Assembly: GCF_000189635.1 (NCBI RefSeq)
Contig: NW_002476270.1
Coordinates: 62,001-126,000, forward strand
Direction of reading: 5' to 3'
DNA: 64,000 nucleotides
Origin: Tetrahymena thermophila SB210
Taxonomy: Eukaryota; Ciliophora; Oligohymenophorea; Hymenostomatida; Tetrahymenidae
Shown: positions 1 through 14,700 of the stretch, piece after piece
Position numbering within the stretch: the stretch's first letter is position 1
Layout of the letters: each line of letters starts with the position of its first letter
Translations under genes and position numbers: made by a program
Notes under the pieces: model-generated
The model's database searches: none
Seen by the model: only the letters and a program-made list of their open reading frames with translations
What the model was told of the DNA's origin: nothing

Positions 1-61
1 TTAATTTTGATTAAAAAATTATAATCAACAAAAGTCAACTAATAAAGTGTAAAATATTTAG

Positions 62-3000
62 ATGTAGGGATAAGAATTTGAAGAATCATAATCTAGCGTA
101 TAATTTAATACTTTTGAAGATAAATTAAATCTGAAAAAGTGGGATGAAGATGAAGCTGAGATAAGAACATTTTTAAATAAGCTATCCACTGACATAGAGC
201 AATCTTTCCTTTAAAGAAGGCTAGATAGAGGAGTTAAAGAAGATGAAATTTAATGTAAACACTTCATCAATTTTTTAATTTGCAAGCTTTTAAACTTTCT
301 TGCTTTAATCTAAAAATGTTTAAGAGTTGTTGTTAATAGAACATTTTTATTTAAAAGATGAATTTGAATTAGCAATAAAGGAAATTTTGAACAAAGAGTA
401 GCAGATCAAGCTTTCTTTAGAACTAGCATGTAATAATAATTAATAAAAAATGTTATTAGTTTATAGAATTCATTTAAAAAAATGAAAATAACCTTCAATA
501 ATAAATAATGCAAAATATTTCTTAAAAAGATGTACTATTAGAAAAAATGCATGAGTAAAGGGATATATTTAGTGATGAATATGACGAATTTATGTAATAA
601 AAAGAAGAGCTCTAAAGGGATTTAGAGTTTAAAGAATAATATTGCGAAGAGTACTCAGTAATTTACTAATTAATACTTAAGATTATTTTAAATTTTTTAT
701 TATTTTTTTCAAATTATTTATCAAAGTAAAATCACATTCTCAAAAAATCACTAATTTTTTAGTAAATAAGATTTTTAATTTTGGCAAATATTTTATATAT
801 TCGTTCGGCAGTACCAATAACTTAACATTATTATATCTAATAAAGAGAAGATTGTAGTTTCTAACAGAATAAAATAATAATTTGACTTAAGAATATGCTC
901 AGTTAGAAGAATTCAATGATAAGCTTAAAGCGAGAAACTCAGAGCTTGACCAAGAACTTATAAAAAGTTTACATTAAATAGAATAAGTGGTAAAGAATAA
1001 AAATTAAATTGTGTAAAAAATTATATTCTATTAATTCAATTATATAGAAATAAAATAAAGAATAAGACACAAATTCTAAGCTAACAATTATTCAAAAAGA
1101 GCTCGATAATTTGAAGAATCACAATATATAGTTGTCTAAGGATCTATCTGAAGCAAAAAAAAAGGTTTAATCTGAATAAATATAGCAATAAGAATTATTC
1201 AATTAGTTAGATGAAATGAAAAGAATGAATAATTGTAATTATGATTAAATTATTTTAAATATATTAGTTAAACAAATATTTTTATAATAATTTTGAAGTG
1301 TTTTTGAAAGAAAACGACTCAATAAAAAGATAACTCTAAGAGGCTCAATTTAGACTCCAAGCTGCTTAAGAAGAAAAAGAAAAGATTGAGGTATAGTTTT
1401 TGTAGCTATAGATGGTTCATTAGAATAAATTGCATAGAAAAGACTCTAAAGAAAGCGACTATATGGAAAGTGATAGCTATATTGCTTAAAATAATTAAAA
1501 TAATACAAATATAAATTTAGAATAAGGTAAATTTTATATTTAAATTTTTTACTTTTAAACTCAATTTTCTTAGTGAGTGGTATTAAATTTTTCATCTTAA
1601 ATTAATTTAGTAATATTTCAACAAAAAATCAAAGAAATTATCTTTTCTTTAGTTAAATTAATTAATTAAAAATATAATTTAAAATATAGATAAAAATTAA
1701 GGTTAATTTTCTGCTTTATACGGAGAAATATTAGGGCAAAATAAAAATTAAAATAAATTTGGAGATGATATGTTTAATTACTATTCCTCTAACCGAGATT
1801 CTCATACAGAAGATAATATTAAGGATCATAATATTAAAGGCAAAACTAAAGCTATTTCTAAAAATAACTTTGGCAAAAGATTTTCTAACATTAACACTTT
1901 AAGCGAAATTTAAATTGAAAATAGAAATAATAGAAATTACCCACTCTCTAACAAAAACAGTAGCTAAACAATAATTGAAAATGAAGAGAAAGGAGAATAA
2001 GAAATTAAGAGCAAGGCCTAGACTTTCACCTATTTTAAAAAGGGGTTTAGTAATTTATCTAAAAAATACTAAGAAGAAAAAAATTACGAAGATGAAGAAT
2101 ATGACTCATCGAGATGGCATAAATAAGATTAAGTAATAGAAATAGAGAGACCTAATTTAAATTTCAAGAAAAATGTTTAGCGACTAAGGAACATAGATCA
2201 GGCTATGAAAATCGAAGACTAAAATTACTCTTCAATTGAAGACATAAGTGCTCAAATGGATATTAGGAGTTTGCAAGATTAAAAAATAGATGAAATATTG
2301 AATTCATATGAAGAAGTTCAATTCAATTCTATCAAGAACTAAGCTTAATCTCCATCTAAAGAAAAGTAAATTTTACTAATTGAAGATCATAGAATATCAG
2401 AAGAAGACTAGGAAGAAGACAAGGTAGGAGGTTAAAATTCTGAAAATAAAGAGGAAGCTTAACCAAAATATATATCATCTAATAAAATAAATAAGTTATA
2501 GGAATTTTCCAATTAAAAGCAAGAACATGCTTAGGAAAATAGTGGTTATAAAGAGACTTTACATATACCTTAAGATGCTCAAGTTGAGTAAAGAAACTTG
2601 TTATCAATTAATTCAACTGATAATCAAAATACCTAAAATGCAAGCTTTTAAGAAAATAATTAATAAACTATCAAGTAAATTAAAAGAATGTCAGCATCAA
2701 AAGGTTCTGAATAAAATTCAATTTAAAAATAAGATAAAATTATCACAAACTTTTAAACTCCATAACTAAATTAAAAAGCATCTTAAAATAAAGATGGTAG
2801 TGAAATTTTATAATAGTAGAGTTAGTCATAAAACAATGATTAAAACAATTACAACTCACACAATGTTTACAAAAATAATCACCAAAATCATTACAATACA
2901 TAACCCTAGTTGTTATAAGATGAATTTAGTAATCAATCAAAAACATCAATTAGTGGACAGGTAAGAAAATTTTCTTCAAGAAATTAAACTCACAGGAAGA

Positions 3001-4385
3001 CTAAATTTATGGAAAACATGAAAAATTACAAAATTTCTCACTGGGGAGAAGATAATGAAGAAAACTATAAATTAAACACTCTTATAACTAACGACACTAT
3101 GGCAACTCATGTTAAAAAATATAAGCACGAACACACTAGAAGTCTTTTAATCCCATCTGAAATATCCGATTATAGAAGTGAAAATAAAATTAACTAAGAA
3201 ACAAAATAAACAGATCAAGAATATTTAAACAACATTTAAATCAATAACCCATTCGAAAAAATAGTAATAGATGGTGATGCTTTTTTAAATGAATAGCCTA
3301 ACTAAATTTCTACTAAACTTACACAATAGAAATCAAATCTTTATAAAGCATATAGATCTGGCATAAAAAGTGCAAGTATATGTTCTCTACCTTCAAGTAA
3401 TTTAACTCAATAAAGATTAAATCATGATAATATTTAGAGATAAAGTATGTAATAACTATAAAATGAAAGATAAGAAAGTTAATTAAAATAGTTTGAAGAA
3501 ATTTAATCCCCAATTCAGCGTTAATAAAACCCCTAAATAAGAATATAGAATGAACAAATAGAAGAAAAGAATGAATTGTAATAGTACTTAAGCCAAAATT
3601 AATTTGAAAATTTAAAATCATAAGAAGACGATAGTGACAGAGAAGATGCAACAGAAATATTAGAAAAGTCTAAACTAAAGAATGAAATTTAAACTTACGA
3701 TTTAAACAAAATGAATTCTAATAATTAAGATGAATACGATAAATTTTGCTCTCCTTTGTTAAAGGATAATGAGTTAAAAGAAGAAAATATGTAGATATCA
3801 CATATCATTTAAAGCATTTAAAATAACAAAAGCTAAAGTATTAACCCTGAATATGAAAATATCTCTGAAATGCTCATTAATAATTCTAGAGTCAGGACTA
3901 AAGAAAGATCTATTGATAAAAATATATTCAGATAACCATTATAAAAACCATAGAGGAAAGACACTTATGAGGTAAAATTTTTTTATTATCAATATTGTTA
4001 TTTAATTAGTTGCATATCATAAAAATAGGAATTCTTTATGTTAACTGCTTAATGCGTTAAATTAAATTCCCCTTATTTCGACGAAATAAACTCTGTTAAG
4101 GTATAGCCATATTATGAAGAGATTAAGGCACAATAAATACCTTACCATAAGGTATGAAATTTTAATTTAAATAATTTTAAATAATTAATTTAATATTTTT
4201 AAAATAAACAGTGGTCTGACTTCTTAAAAGAAAAATTTGAAAAAATTCATTAATAAATGTCGCAATAGAATAAACTTAAATTCACCTATAAAGTTTAAAT
4301 AGAATCAGTTAAATAAAATCAGGGTCCATAACTACAAATATGTTCTATAATATCTTAAAATCAATCCCCTTAAAGGAAAAAATGA
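62..4385 (+). CDS. Q/N-rich coiled-coil protein, unknown function (5' end uncertain)
   Basis: Multi-exon gene read with TAA/TAG as Gln, ending in TGA at 4383-4385. The first in-frame ATG is at 62, but the frame is also open upstream to a TGA at 8-10, so an earlier exon before the window is possible. Introns are visible at about 253-339, 436-472, 658-770, 988-1048, 1240-1313, 1527-1689, 3972-4030 and 4155-4211. The N-terminal third (to about 1520) is rich in E, K, L and Q with heptad-like spacing, as in a coiled coil. The exon from about 1690 to 3971 is low-complexity, dominated by N, Q, S, E and K. The short last exons are more ordered (start WSDFLKEKFEKIHQQ). No enzymatic motif, signal peptide or TM segment was seen and I do not recognise a family. 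A structural or scaffolding role is only a guess from composition. Confidence 0.75.
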
Positions 4386-4445
4386 ATTAATATAAAAATA
4401 ATTTTCTAAATTATAAATAAGTTTGTATAAATTAATTATAAAAAA

Positions 4446-4490
4446 TAAGTAAGTAAGTAAGTAAGTAAATAAATAAATAAATAAATAAAT
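4446..4490. repeat. (TAAG)n/(TAAA)n microsatellite
   Basis: Perfect tetranucleotide run of GTAA units passing into AAAT units just after the stop of the first gene. Similar short runs occur at 5163-5181 (GATA units), 19321-19340 and inside introns. They have no coding role. Confidence 0.9.
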
Positions 4491-5383
4491 GTATATATGA
4501 TCTTTCTATATCGTTTTGTTAAATATAATGATTTATTGATATTTCATATCTTTAGTTTCTAGTAATGAAAGAAATTATTTATAATTCATCATAAAACATA
4601 TTATTACTTAAAATAAAAATAAATATTTAAATTTATGTGAAATGAATTCAAAATTTTTTTTTTGGATGCCTATTAAAAAATAAATGTATTATTTTATAGA
4701 TTTTTAGTTAATGTTTAAAATCTTTTATCATTAATAAAATTTATACTTTGAGGTGAATTTTTTATTTTGTCTCGTTAAAAATTACAATTTATTTAAATTA
4801 CTAATTTTGTAGGTGGATTTTGTTTAAAATTAACTTTTTTAAAGCAGTATCTTACTTAAAGAAGGTATTAGTTATTTTTTACTAAGTGTACATTTTTGAT
4901 AAGGGAAATGTATTAATTTACTTAAATGAAATTAAAATACTCTATACTTTTTCGAATTATTTACAGGATTATTAATTATTTGATAATTAATTCACTATAA
5001 ATGACGTGTTTTATATTCTATCTTAATTAAATTTTCTGGTCAGATAAAAGAAAAATCTAAAAACAAAATTATGAATGAGTTGTGGATTATTTTTGAAAAG
5101 ATAATTAAAAGCAATATACATTACATCAATTTGTTAATAAATATTCAATTTTGAATTTTTTTTAGATAGATAGATAGATAGTTTATTATTATAAATTTTA
5201 GTATTGGAAAATCAAATTTATTTCAATTCAATTTTTGCAACTATTTTCAAATGAAAATGGTCTTTTTGCATACAATTTGTTAAAAGGTTTTTGTTGTTTA
5301 TTATTAATATTCATTTTATTGTAAATTTGTTAAGGTGAATTTATTTATATATGTATGATTATTGAAAATAAGTTTAGAGGCTT

Positions 5384-5695
5384 TCATTAAATACTTATTT
5401 TGCCTTTTTTTTCCTACTTTTCACTCAGTAAATTAGTTACATGTATCTATTGATTCTTTTATACATTTCCAGTAATTTTTGAATTCAGCACTCTAATTTT
5501 CCAACTCTTCTCTTTCTATTGCATTTTTAAGGTCTTAAAAATTTTTATTACTCTGCTTTTAGTACTTAGCAAGTTTTTGATACACAAAAAGTTGGTTGGT
5601 TTGATAAATTTTTGTTTACTCCCAACTAAGGTTTGAAACTTGTGTAAAAACTTATTTTATGCACTAGCTCTACAATATTATTATACAATCGTCAT
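5384..5695 (-). CDS. possible small basic protein or gene remnant
   Basis: Minus-strand ORF of 103 residues (ATG at 5695, TGA at 5386-5384), open for another 30 or so codons upstream to about 5797. Base composition is less A+T-rich than the flanks and the translation is Lys-rich with few low-complexity runs, which is unusual for chance ORFs here. No motif recognised. With only one stop codon in an A+T-rich genome, ORFs of this length do arise by chance, so this may equally be a decayed gene. Confidence 0.3.
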
Positions 5696-6175
5696 GACTT
5701 CTGTATGATGCTTTAGCCACTTTAAAATTTATGATACTTAAGGATAGTAAAGTTAAGCTGATAAATTTAAGTATTTGATGATGACTTTTCATTAAAACCA
5801 GGACAAATAGATTGTTATAATTTAGATTTAATTTAATTATTTTTTTTCTTTTTACTTAACTTTTTTTTATACTTTCCTTCTTCTAATAATCTAATTTTTA
5901 TTTTTTCTTTATTTCTCCACATCTATGCAAATACTTACTAGAAAAGTTTTATTTGGTCTAATTTCATGCGTTTTATGCCAAAGCAAGATTAAAATGTTCC
6001 TATTAATTGTATGGATACAATTAGTTATTACTTTTATACTTCCTTTCTATTTGCTGGCTAAATTAAATTTAGAATTAGAATCAATATAGATTACATTCAT
6101 ATTCATGAATAATTAATATATAATATAAATATATTTAAATCTATTTTTAATCTAAAATATTTATTTTTAAATCAT

Positions 6176-6440
6176 CAAATTTTAAAAATATTTTAAGTGT
6201 AAGTTAAAATTTATTTCATAAAAATAATTGATTGATTATTTTATTTCATTCTTTTAAAGTAAAATAAAATTTATGAAAATTATTTTTTTTAAATTAAACA
6301 ATTTTTTTTTTAAATTAAATTCACCAAATTAAAACATTTTTATTGGAATTATTAATTTTTAATTCTAAAATATTTAAAATATAAATTAAAATTATATTTG
6401 ATAAAAATGATTGATTTTAATCATTTTAATTTCATTTATT
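6176..6440. repeat. imperfect direct repeat, two diverged copies
   Basis: Segments at about 6176-6260 and 6362-6440 share the order TTTAAAATAT, AATTAAAATT, ATAAAAAT, GATTGATT, ATTTTAATTTCATT. Similarity is loose and the region is nearly pure A+T, so it may be compositional. Confidence 0.3.
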
Positions 6441-6679
6441 AAAAATAAAAAAAATTGGCTTAAAAATTATTTATAAAAATGTATTTTTTGTCCAAAAGTT
6501 TCTTTTATTTTAATTATAAATTAAATAATTCTATTTTAAGAGTATTTGTATTAAGATTAATTAATTTGTATCCATCGAATTTTAATTGATATTTCCTTAT
6601 TATTCAAGTAAAAATATAAGCTAATAGTTATTCTGAATATTAATATTTTGAAATATATAACAAAATAAAATTTATATTA

Positions 6680-8200
6680 ATGAGCTCATTTAATAAAAGC
6701 TTTGATAGAAAACTAAGATGCGATGATATTCCTGGTAAAATAAATAGACGTAGTATAGAATTCAAGTACTAATTTTTAATATAGGCGCATAACCAAAAAT
6801 AAGACACTATGATAGGAGACCTGTTAGAAATTATCCAAACCAGTAAATTTATCATCATTCTATTCGCAATAGTTTAAAAATTTTTATGATTAGAATGATG
6901 GCTAGTATTTCTCAAGATGAAGAGCAAAATGTCATCAAATATATGAATGAATAAATAGTCAATGATGAAAAAAAGTATTAAACATACAGGCATGTTGTTG
7001 ACAATTCAGAGAAGATTAATTAAGCTATTGAAAATATTTAGGCTAATGGCTAAAATGCATCAATCAGAAATTTAAAAGCTATTCATTCAAATCTCTCAAA
7101 AAATATTGGCTAAAATCAATCATCTTTCATGAATATGTAAATATTTTAATATCATTTTTAAAGTCTTTTTCCATACCTTAACATTTTAATTTAAAGAGCA
7201 GATCATCAAGAGTAATATTATAAAAATAAAGACAATAACAATAATTAAAGTGCTTTGATTAATAATTAATAACCTGATAGCATAAAATAAATAGCTGAGT
7301 AATCTCCAAATTTATCTCAAAGTAGATATTCAAAAACACCTCCAAAAAATATAAATAAAAATGCTTAAGAATAAAATTTCTACAATTTAGATTATTATAA
7401 TGGAGATCTATCAGGAGAAAAGCCAATTTTGTTGCAGTAGTCAGTTCAAATTGACTCCAATTAATATCCAAAACATCAAAGAACATAAAATTAACTTAAT
7501 GCTTCTAGATATGATTAAAATATTATTGATGAAAATGGCTCAAAGATTTTAAGATAAGCATATGGAGATAATATTTACAGATAAAACTTTTCAGATTAAA
7601 GTATTTAATATTTTCCTTTTTTGTATTTTAAATTATTTTATAAAAATAAAAGAATTTACAAATTCGTAAAGTGTAGATAGATTTGGAGGAATTTAAGAAG
7701 ATAAAGCATATTTTTCAGATAATATTTTACAAAAAAAGAAATTTAATCAAAACATTTCTGGTTAAAATTAAGGGTATAGTTAATTGTACAATTTTAATTA
7801 AAAATTGAATACTTAGCAGTAATAATAGTTACTACCAAAAATTCAGAGTTAAAATTTGTAAGACTAAATGAATTAAATCTAATAAAATTAGAAACAAAGA
7901 AAGCGAATTTTATCTTACAATATAATAACTAATAATTCAGTTAATTATCTGTGTAACGATAAATTAACTAATTTACCAAATTAATTTCCTTCAATTAATA
8001 ATTAAAAAACTCAAAGCTACAGCGTCGAAAGATTTAATTAATATGAGAAGCTTTAAAATCATCCATAATAAGATAATCCTTCTTTCGTTATTAACTACAT
8101 ACTTCCTACTTCCCAAAACATTGACTAAAATCCATTTAGACCTGAGTAAATTACAGAAAAAAAAATTTAATTTAATAGAAAAAAATTATTTATGTATTGA
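6680..8200 (+). CDS. hypothetical Q/N-rich protein
   Basis: Four exons give a 444-residue protein: 6680-6734, 6785-7136, 7197-7600 and 7677-8200, with introns of 50, 60 and 76 nt. The exon lengths sum to a multiple of three and the frame closes at TGA 8198-8200. The N-terminus starts MSSFNKSFDRKLRCDD and is fairly basic. The middle and C-terminus are Asn/Gln-rich with scattered aromatic residues. No TM segment, signal peptide or catalytic motif was seen and no family was recognised. The ATG sits in the usual A-rich context after an A+T-rich leader. Confidence 0.7.
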
Positions 8201-8733
8201 AATATTATTTACACTAGTAATTACACACCTTTGTTACATAAGTTGATATACATGTCTGTAAACTAAACTAAATAATTATTTGTGTAGTAAACCAGATCAC
8301 TAATTTTATATAAATATCACCTGAAATTTCTCAAAAAATATATGATTAAAGAATTTAAGTTAATTTTATATTTTTATTTAAGACTATATAATTTATTTTT
8401 AATGAAAAAACTCAAATAAATAATTTTTTTCATATAATGAGGTATTACATACTTATAACAGCTCCTTTTGTTTTAATTTATTAAAATAAAGTTTTGATTC
8501 ATTTTTTGTACTTATTTTATATTTATTGAAAAAATATTTGAATATTTATATGTTTCTTTATTAATGTTGTAATTTTTAATTAATCAACAACCATTTAACT
8601 ACAAAAGAAATTTATATAATAATTGCAATAATTATAGGTATAATCATTCAACTATTAAATACTGAATTATATTATTCCAAAATAATTAATAAATTAATTA
8701 AAAATTAAAATAAATAGGTTTTAAGTAAATAAA
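8201..8733. other. A+T-rich intergenic spacer
   Basis: Spacer between two co-directional genes, nearly pure A+T with poly-A and poly-T runs. No ORF or structured element was seen. Confidence 0.6.
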
Positions 8734-11700
8734 ATGAGATAAATAGGTAGAAAATAAAAGAAAAGAACTTCGTTCTTCATAGAATTCTTGATACAAACTT
8801 ATATTAGCAATCATTAAGTTATTAGACCTTTAATTATATGCTACTTTTTAGTCATAATTCATTCTGTTTAGCACTTATCTTTACTGCTTAACAAATCAAT
8901 TTTGAATTAAATATATTAAAAAGATAGCTTATCAAAAGAGGCATCATAAAAGTTATTTTAAATAATTTCATATTTTAACTTTAATAATACTAATCTGCAA
9001 GATTCCTCCTTCTTAGTATACATATTTGTTGGAATTCACACAGTCTTTTTAGTTAATTTATTGATACTTCTTTTATTCTTTAAAGTAAAAGTTAAGAATC
9101 AAATACTTCTACATTACAGCCAAGCAATTCAACGAATAAACTCTATGATTTTTAAGATATATTATTAGGTCATTTTAATACCCTCATTTACAATAAGCAT
9201 TTGGGTGATTAAATCAAGCACAAATTAATCAATTATACTAGCTTGGGTAAACATAGCTTAAACTTTGTCATTAAGTTATTTATAATGTTATCTAGATTTC
9301 AGCTAAGAATTTTTGATAAGTGATTCTCTAAATAAAAGGAGTAGTAATTGGTCTTTATTTATACAAACCTTAGATATTGTTTACTGCATAATCACTTAAA
9401 TAGAAATCAATTATTTGACTTTAGCAGGTTCTATTCTATACTCTTTAATACTGATACTGAAATCATCAATAGAATCAACCTATTTCGATTAAAGAATGAA
9501 TTAAATATCCATAACTCTTTACTTCATTTAGCTAATAACTTCTATATAAACAATAATTTATTTTTAGCTTTAAATCTATTTAGATTGGTTTAACTTTTTT
9601 ATAATCCTCATACCTTTGGCTATCAAGTTATCTAACTTTTTTTAAAGTGCTAATATAACATAAAAAATTGAAAGTTCTTTCTAAAATATATTTTAATCTC
9701 AAGGACATCTAAGCAAAATCTCTTTAGTCTAGTTATAATATTTAATTGGATCTGTATATTAAGAATCTTATTTCTATGAAGACTACGCACTATCTAAAAG
9801 CGGTAAAGGGATATTGGCAGAATCATTTATTATATAACATTACTAGTAGTGCTAAGAGACAAACTGCTTTTGTAAAGAATTCAAGAAAGTACAATTTTAT
9901 TTTTATATTACATCAAAACATTAAAGGTGGGAAAAAACATTAATATAAATATTTTTTAAAGAATGATAGTAGTAAATCTGATTTTATTGGTGAAAAAACA
10001 AGAAAGGAAAGTATTCTAAAATATTTAATATTCCTCTTTGAATGCTTATTTGCTGAGCTAAAAAATGTAAACTAATTTTATGAATATTTTTTTATTTGGA
10101 ATCCACTGAAAATTTTGATTATTTTTTCTTACAAATCTAATCTTTGGTATTAATCCATTCAAACATTCTAAATTTTTTTAATCTCCTAGTAAATTAAAAA
10201 ATTTTATCCATTCATTAATTTTTTCTTCTCAATTTTTAATATGGTTTTAATTAGAAATTTTCTTTCCAAAAATCTCCTAAAAATTAAATTCTTAATTTAT
10301 CCATTCATTCATTTATTTCTTCTCAATTTTTAATATGGTTTTAATTGAAATTTTCTTTCCAAAAATCTCCTAAGAATTAAATTTTTTAGATAAATAAACT
10401 AAATTCTACTTGCAGCAAAAAATAATTTATTTATTTACTTATTAATTTATTTTTTAATTTTAAAAGCAAACTAAGACAATTAAGTTTAAAATATTTTATT
10501 TAACTTTTTTGCTTGAAGCTTACTCTAGTCCAATAAAGTGCTTAGTAGAAACATTTGAATGCTTAAAGTATTAAGATTAATACTATTGGCAAGAAAGATG
10601 TTTACTTGAGATAATTAAATAAAAAATAGTTTAAAAAGCCCATGAGAAAATGTTTAACTTTTCAAATTAGAAATTAAATACACTTATAAGTATATAATTT
10701 GATGAAATGTTGACTGATATAGAGGAGAAGATGCTAGAGATACTACCTGAATATAGAAACTATTTGAATTATATTTCTTAAAATTCAATCGATATTTAAT
10801 TTCTTGAAAAGATAGGAAAGTAATACATCAAGAAAAGGAATGAGATTGATAAAAATATTAATAACTGCTATCTAATGAATCCAGAAAATAAATATTTAAG
10901 TCAGCTGACATATATTTATATAGATTTTTTAGATTTCTAAGAAAGGAGATAAAAAGACTTCAAAAGATTATCCTTTCACCATAGAACAAGTTCAGCTCAT
11001 TAATAGTATAATTTTACAGAAAAACAATTAGTAATTTTTATTTCTCTGCTTAAACCTGTAGGGTAGATATTAAAATTTTCTCATAATCTTCCATTTGCCC
11101 TTGGGTATACTCCTGATTAAATTTAATCTAAATCCTTGAATATATTGCTTCCCTCAGGTGTGGCTAAAGTTCATGACCAAATACTATATAACTTCATAAA
11201 TTAAGTATTTAATATTTAATAAACACTCTCCAATATATATCTTTATTATTTAATAATTTAAGGGGTCTTTAGATAAAATAGAAAAAAGAGTTTATGGATT
11301 CTTCTTTTTAAATAACCAAAATGTATCTATTTATTTATTTATTTATTTATTAAATTTTATTTTTTAAATTATTTTTTTCAAATAACCAGTTTTTAGTTCC
11401 TGCAGAAATATAGTTAAAGATTGATTAAAATCTAAAAATCAATCAATTAGGTGTATCTGCATTATGTATTTTATAAAGCTAAAATATTGAGTATATCACA
11501 TATCATTAATCTGGAAGGATATAAGAAACTACCGAGAGGCTTTACACTAATTTATTCTCTGAAAGGATACATCTTTCTTAAGGTAAATAAATGTGTTTGT
11601 TTGATTTTTTATATAAAAATTTTTCTTTTGATTAAATATAAAGACAAAGTAAGCATGCTAGATATACATAAAATAATTCCTCAAATAGGAATTATGAGAT

Positions 11701-14700
11701 TAATTAATGACGTTTAATTAAATAAAATATTTAAAGGATACATAATTATCCCAAAGTATTAAATAGGAAAAAAATTAGGTTTTTATTAGGTAGACTCTCT
11801 TCAAAATATAAAAAGTTAACTCTACAACTTAATATAATCTTATGAGTATAACAATCATTTATTTTTAGAAGCGTTAATTGAAATTAAGATGAATAAAATT
11901 GGCTCAATAGATTAAAGTATTAATTTTGTTAGTCTTTCTAATTTGTAATTGATTCGATCAAAACAAGAAAAAGAAAATATAATAGATGAATTGCAAGAAT
12001 AAGCTCAACAATTAATGGCTGTAAAAACTCCAAAAACTTCAAGAAAATCTCAATTTTTTTCTTCATCTTCTCTTTCTTCAAAAATAAGCAAAGTAAGTAC
12101 AAGGTATTTCAGAAACAGCTTCGTTTAAGATGAGAAGAGATTGCATGATATTTAAGATCTCAATTCTCATTAAACAACTCTTTATGATAATGAAGATTAA
12201 CAACAATTTGAGGAAATAGAAGAAGATTTTGATGATGAAGAAGAAGATAAAGATAAAAATGAAGATAATTAATAAAGTAATTAGGTTATTGAATAATAAA
12301 TATAAAAATAATAAAAATAAATTTTAATTTCAAATGAATGGGAATAAAGTTAAATAAAATCTTTTAGTCATGATCCTAAGTAAAATGAAAATGTAGTATA
12401 AGGTAATATCAATGAAATGGAGAAAGTTAAGCCTTATTTGAATGAAAATAATTAATCTAGATTTGAATCAAATAGTAAATAATTTAGTAGAATTTATTTA
12501 TTTATTTATTAATTTTGAAAAAAAAATAAACAAAATAGATCTGAGTTATAACACAAATAGATAACTTTAAGAAGAAAATGTGAACAGTACCTAAAAATTA
12601 TTTCATAAATTTAATTTTAATATATTAAATTATTAATAAAATAGAATAAGATTAAGAGTCTAAATTATTTGAAATTTCAATGGAAACAGATAGAAACTTA
12701 TTTAGTATTTTATAAAAATAAAGTAAATAAGATCTATTAATTAATGGAAGTGTATAGTATAGCTCACCTTTAAAAGTAAACACTTTAATTATAAAAATTT
12801 ATTTTTTTTAAATTTATCAAATTTTAAAAGTGTGAAAATATTTTTTAAGTTAATTTTGAGAAAAATGATGAAATATTTAAATAAATTTTTTATTTTGTTT
12901 AAATGTTTTTTAAATTTAAAAAGGATAATTAAAAAACAATGAGCTAAACAACTAATTTGATAACTGATTAACTAGCTTCATAAATTTCTTAATAAAGATA
13001 CATTTAATAAACTTCTGATTTAAATGACTATTTGAAAGATTCAGAATAAATTAGTTCATTATTATATGATAAAGTAAAAATTAAAAATTAAAGTTTTGAT
13101 AATTTAAAATTATTTTCATTTATTTTAATTAGAAAGTAAAGAAAAAACAAAAATAAGCAAAGAGAAATGTATTTTCTAAACGTACAAGTGCAGTCGAAAC
13201 AAAAAAAAGTTAAAGCAAAAAGTAAAATATTGCATCATCAGTTAATTCTACTAGAACCCTGTAGCACTAAAGGAAACAAGATATAATCTATTTAATTACA
13301 AATGAAAAAAAAAATTAGTTTTTTGAAGTAGTAAAATATACAGGATTTGCTTCATTATTAATTTTAGTTACTGTCACTTCAGTTCTTTTTTCTTTCAATT
13401 TATAGTTATTTCAAGAAGTAAAATTTAATTAAAATTTATTTTTTAGTTTAAGATAATATATTTATAAAGGAATTATCATAATTTAATGATATACCTTATG
13501 CTGTTTCTATTAGAGCTGATTACTCCTTAATCATAAAAAATACAGAGCTATAAGTATTGTTGGATTAAAATACTTTTGGATTCTAATCAGATTAGCAATA
13601 ATAAGTGATGGATTTATATAACAGCACAATTCAAGATAATAAAGAAAAACTTAATCACTACTAGTAAATGGTGATAAAGTTTTATCGAGATACGAAATCA
13701 AATGGGTTCAAAGATTACATGTTGAATGCAACTTAAGTTTTAAAAAATTATGCACAAATGGTAAATTCTATTTATTTCATCAAATAAAAATTAAAATATA
13801 AGAAATTTTTTTTATTGCTTAAAAAAGAAAGGGTATAAAAACTAAACATTCTCGCTTCCATATGCTTTCTTATTTATTTAAGAGAGTTTATATTATTATA
13901 TGAATTATGGGATAGAAAACTTGGAATCATACAATAATGTTTAATAAAATTTTATAGCTATGTTTGCTTAGTATACTAATATGCAAAATGTAGTTGTTGA
14001 TTAGGCAAACAGCCTTTGTGATACTATAGTTAATCTTCTTTATGCATCATTAATTACTATACTGACTATTTCTTTCTTTTTTATTTTGATAATATTTCCT
14101 ATTTACTCCTCTGTGTAACTATAAAGAGAAAATATATTAAAGTTAAATTCTACTTTTGATCCTAGTAAATTTGAATTGCTGATTAATCAGTTAAGTAAAC
14201 TAATTGAAAAGGGAAATGTTATTTCCTAATAAAGAAAAAATAAAAAAAATACAAGTGCGTTAAATTTCAGTCCTACCAAAATTCCAAGCCAAGGAAGCAA
14301 ATCAAAAAAGAAAATGATTTCGTCTACAACAAATTTAAAAAGATATAATATCTTACTTATACTAGGAGGCATTTTTATTTTTATACTGCTGGCAATATAC
14401 CCTATCGTTAATTTAATTGTCATAAAAAATTTTATTAATGATGCAAAATATAATATTAATGAAATCTCAATTTTGTATAGTGTTAGAGCTCAATTAACAA
14501 GGTATTCTAAAAACTTAATAAAATTTTTTTTTTTAATTTTAGAGTTTTTAAAAATATCATTTTAATAATAAAAAAAAAAAGTAATTATGCAGCAAACTAT
14601 ATGGCAATGTCTGGCTCTTTACTTCCAGGAAAGTTGGATGCTGTTAAATATGGCCGAGTTCAAGCATTGGCTAGTTCTAATTAAAGCAAATTATAGTAGA

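Larger units (their letters stand above)
4386..6679. other. A+T-rich intergenic spacer
   Basis: About 2.3 kb between two + strand genes. It holds simple tetranucleotide runs, a loosely repeated 6.2-6.4 kb segment, and one island of more mixed composition at about 5380-5800 that carries a possible minus-strand ORF (listed separately). Nothing else gene-like was seen on either strand. Confidence 0.6.

Noticed and set aside
5700-5765. C/D-box snoRNA-like words (ATGATGC and CTGA about 55 nt apart)
   Set aside because: Box C is imperfect, no terminal stem pairs, and such words are common in A+T-rich DNA.
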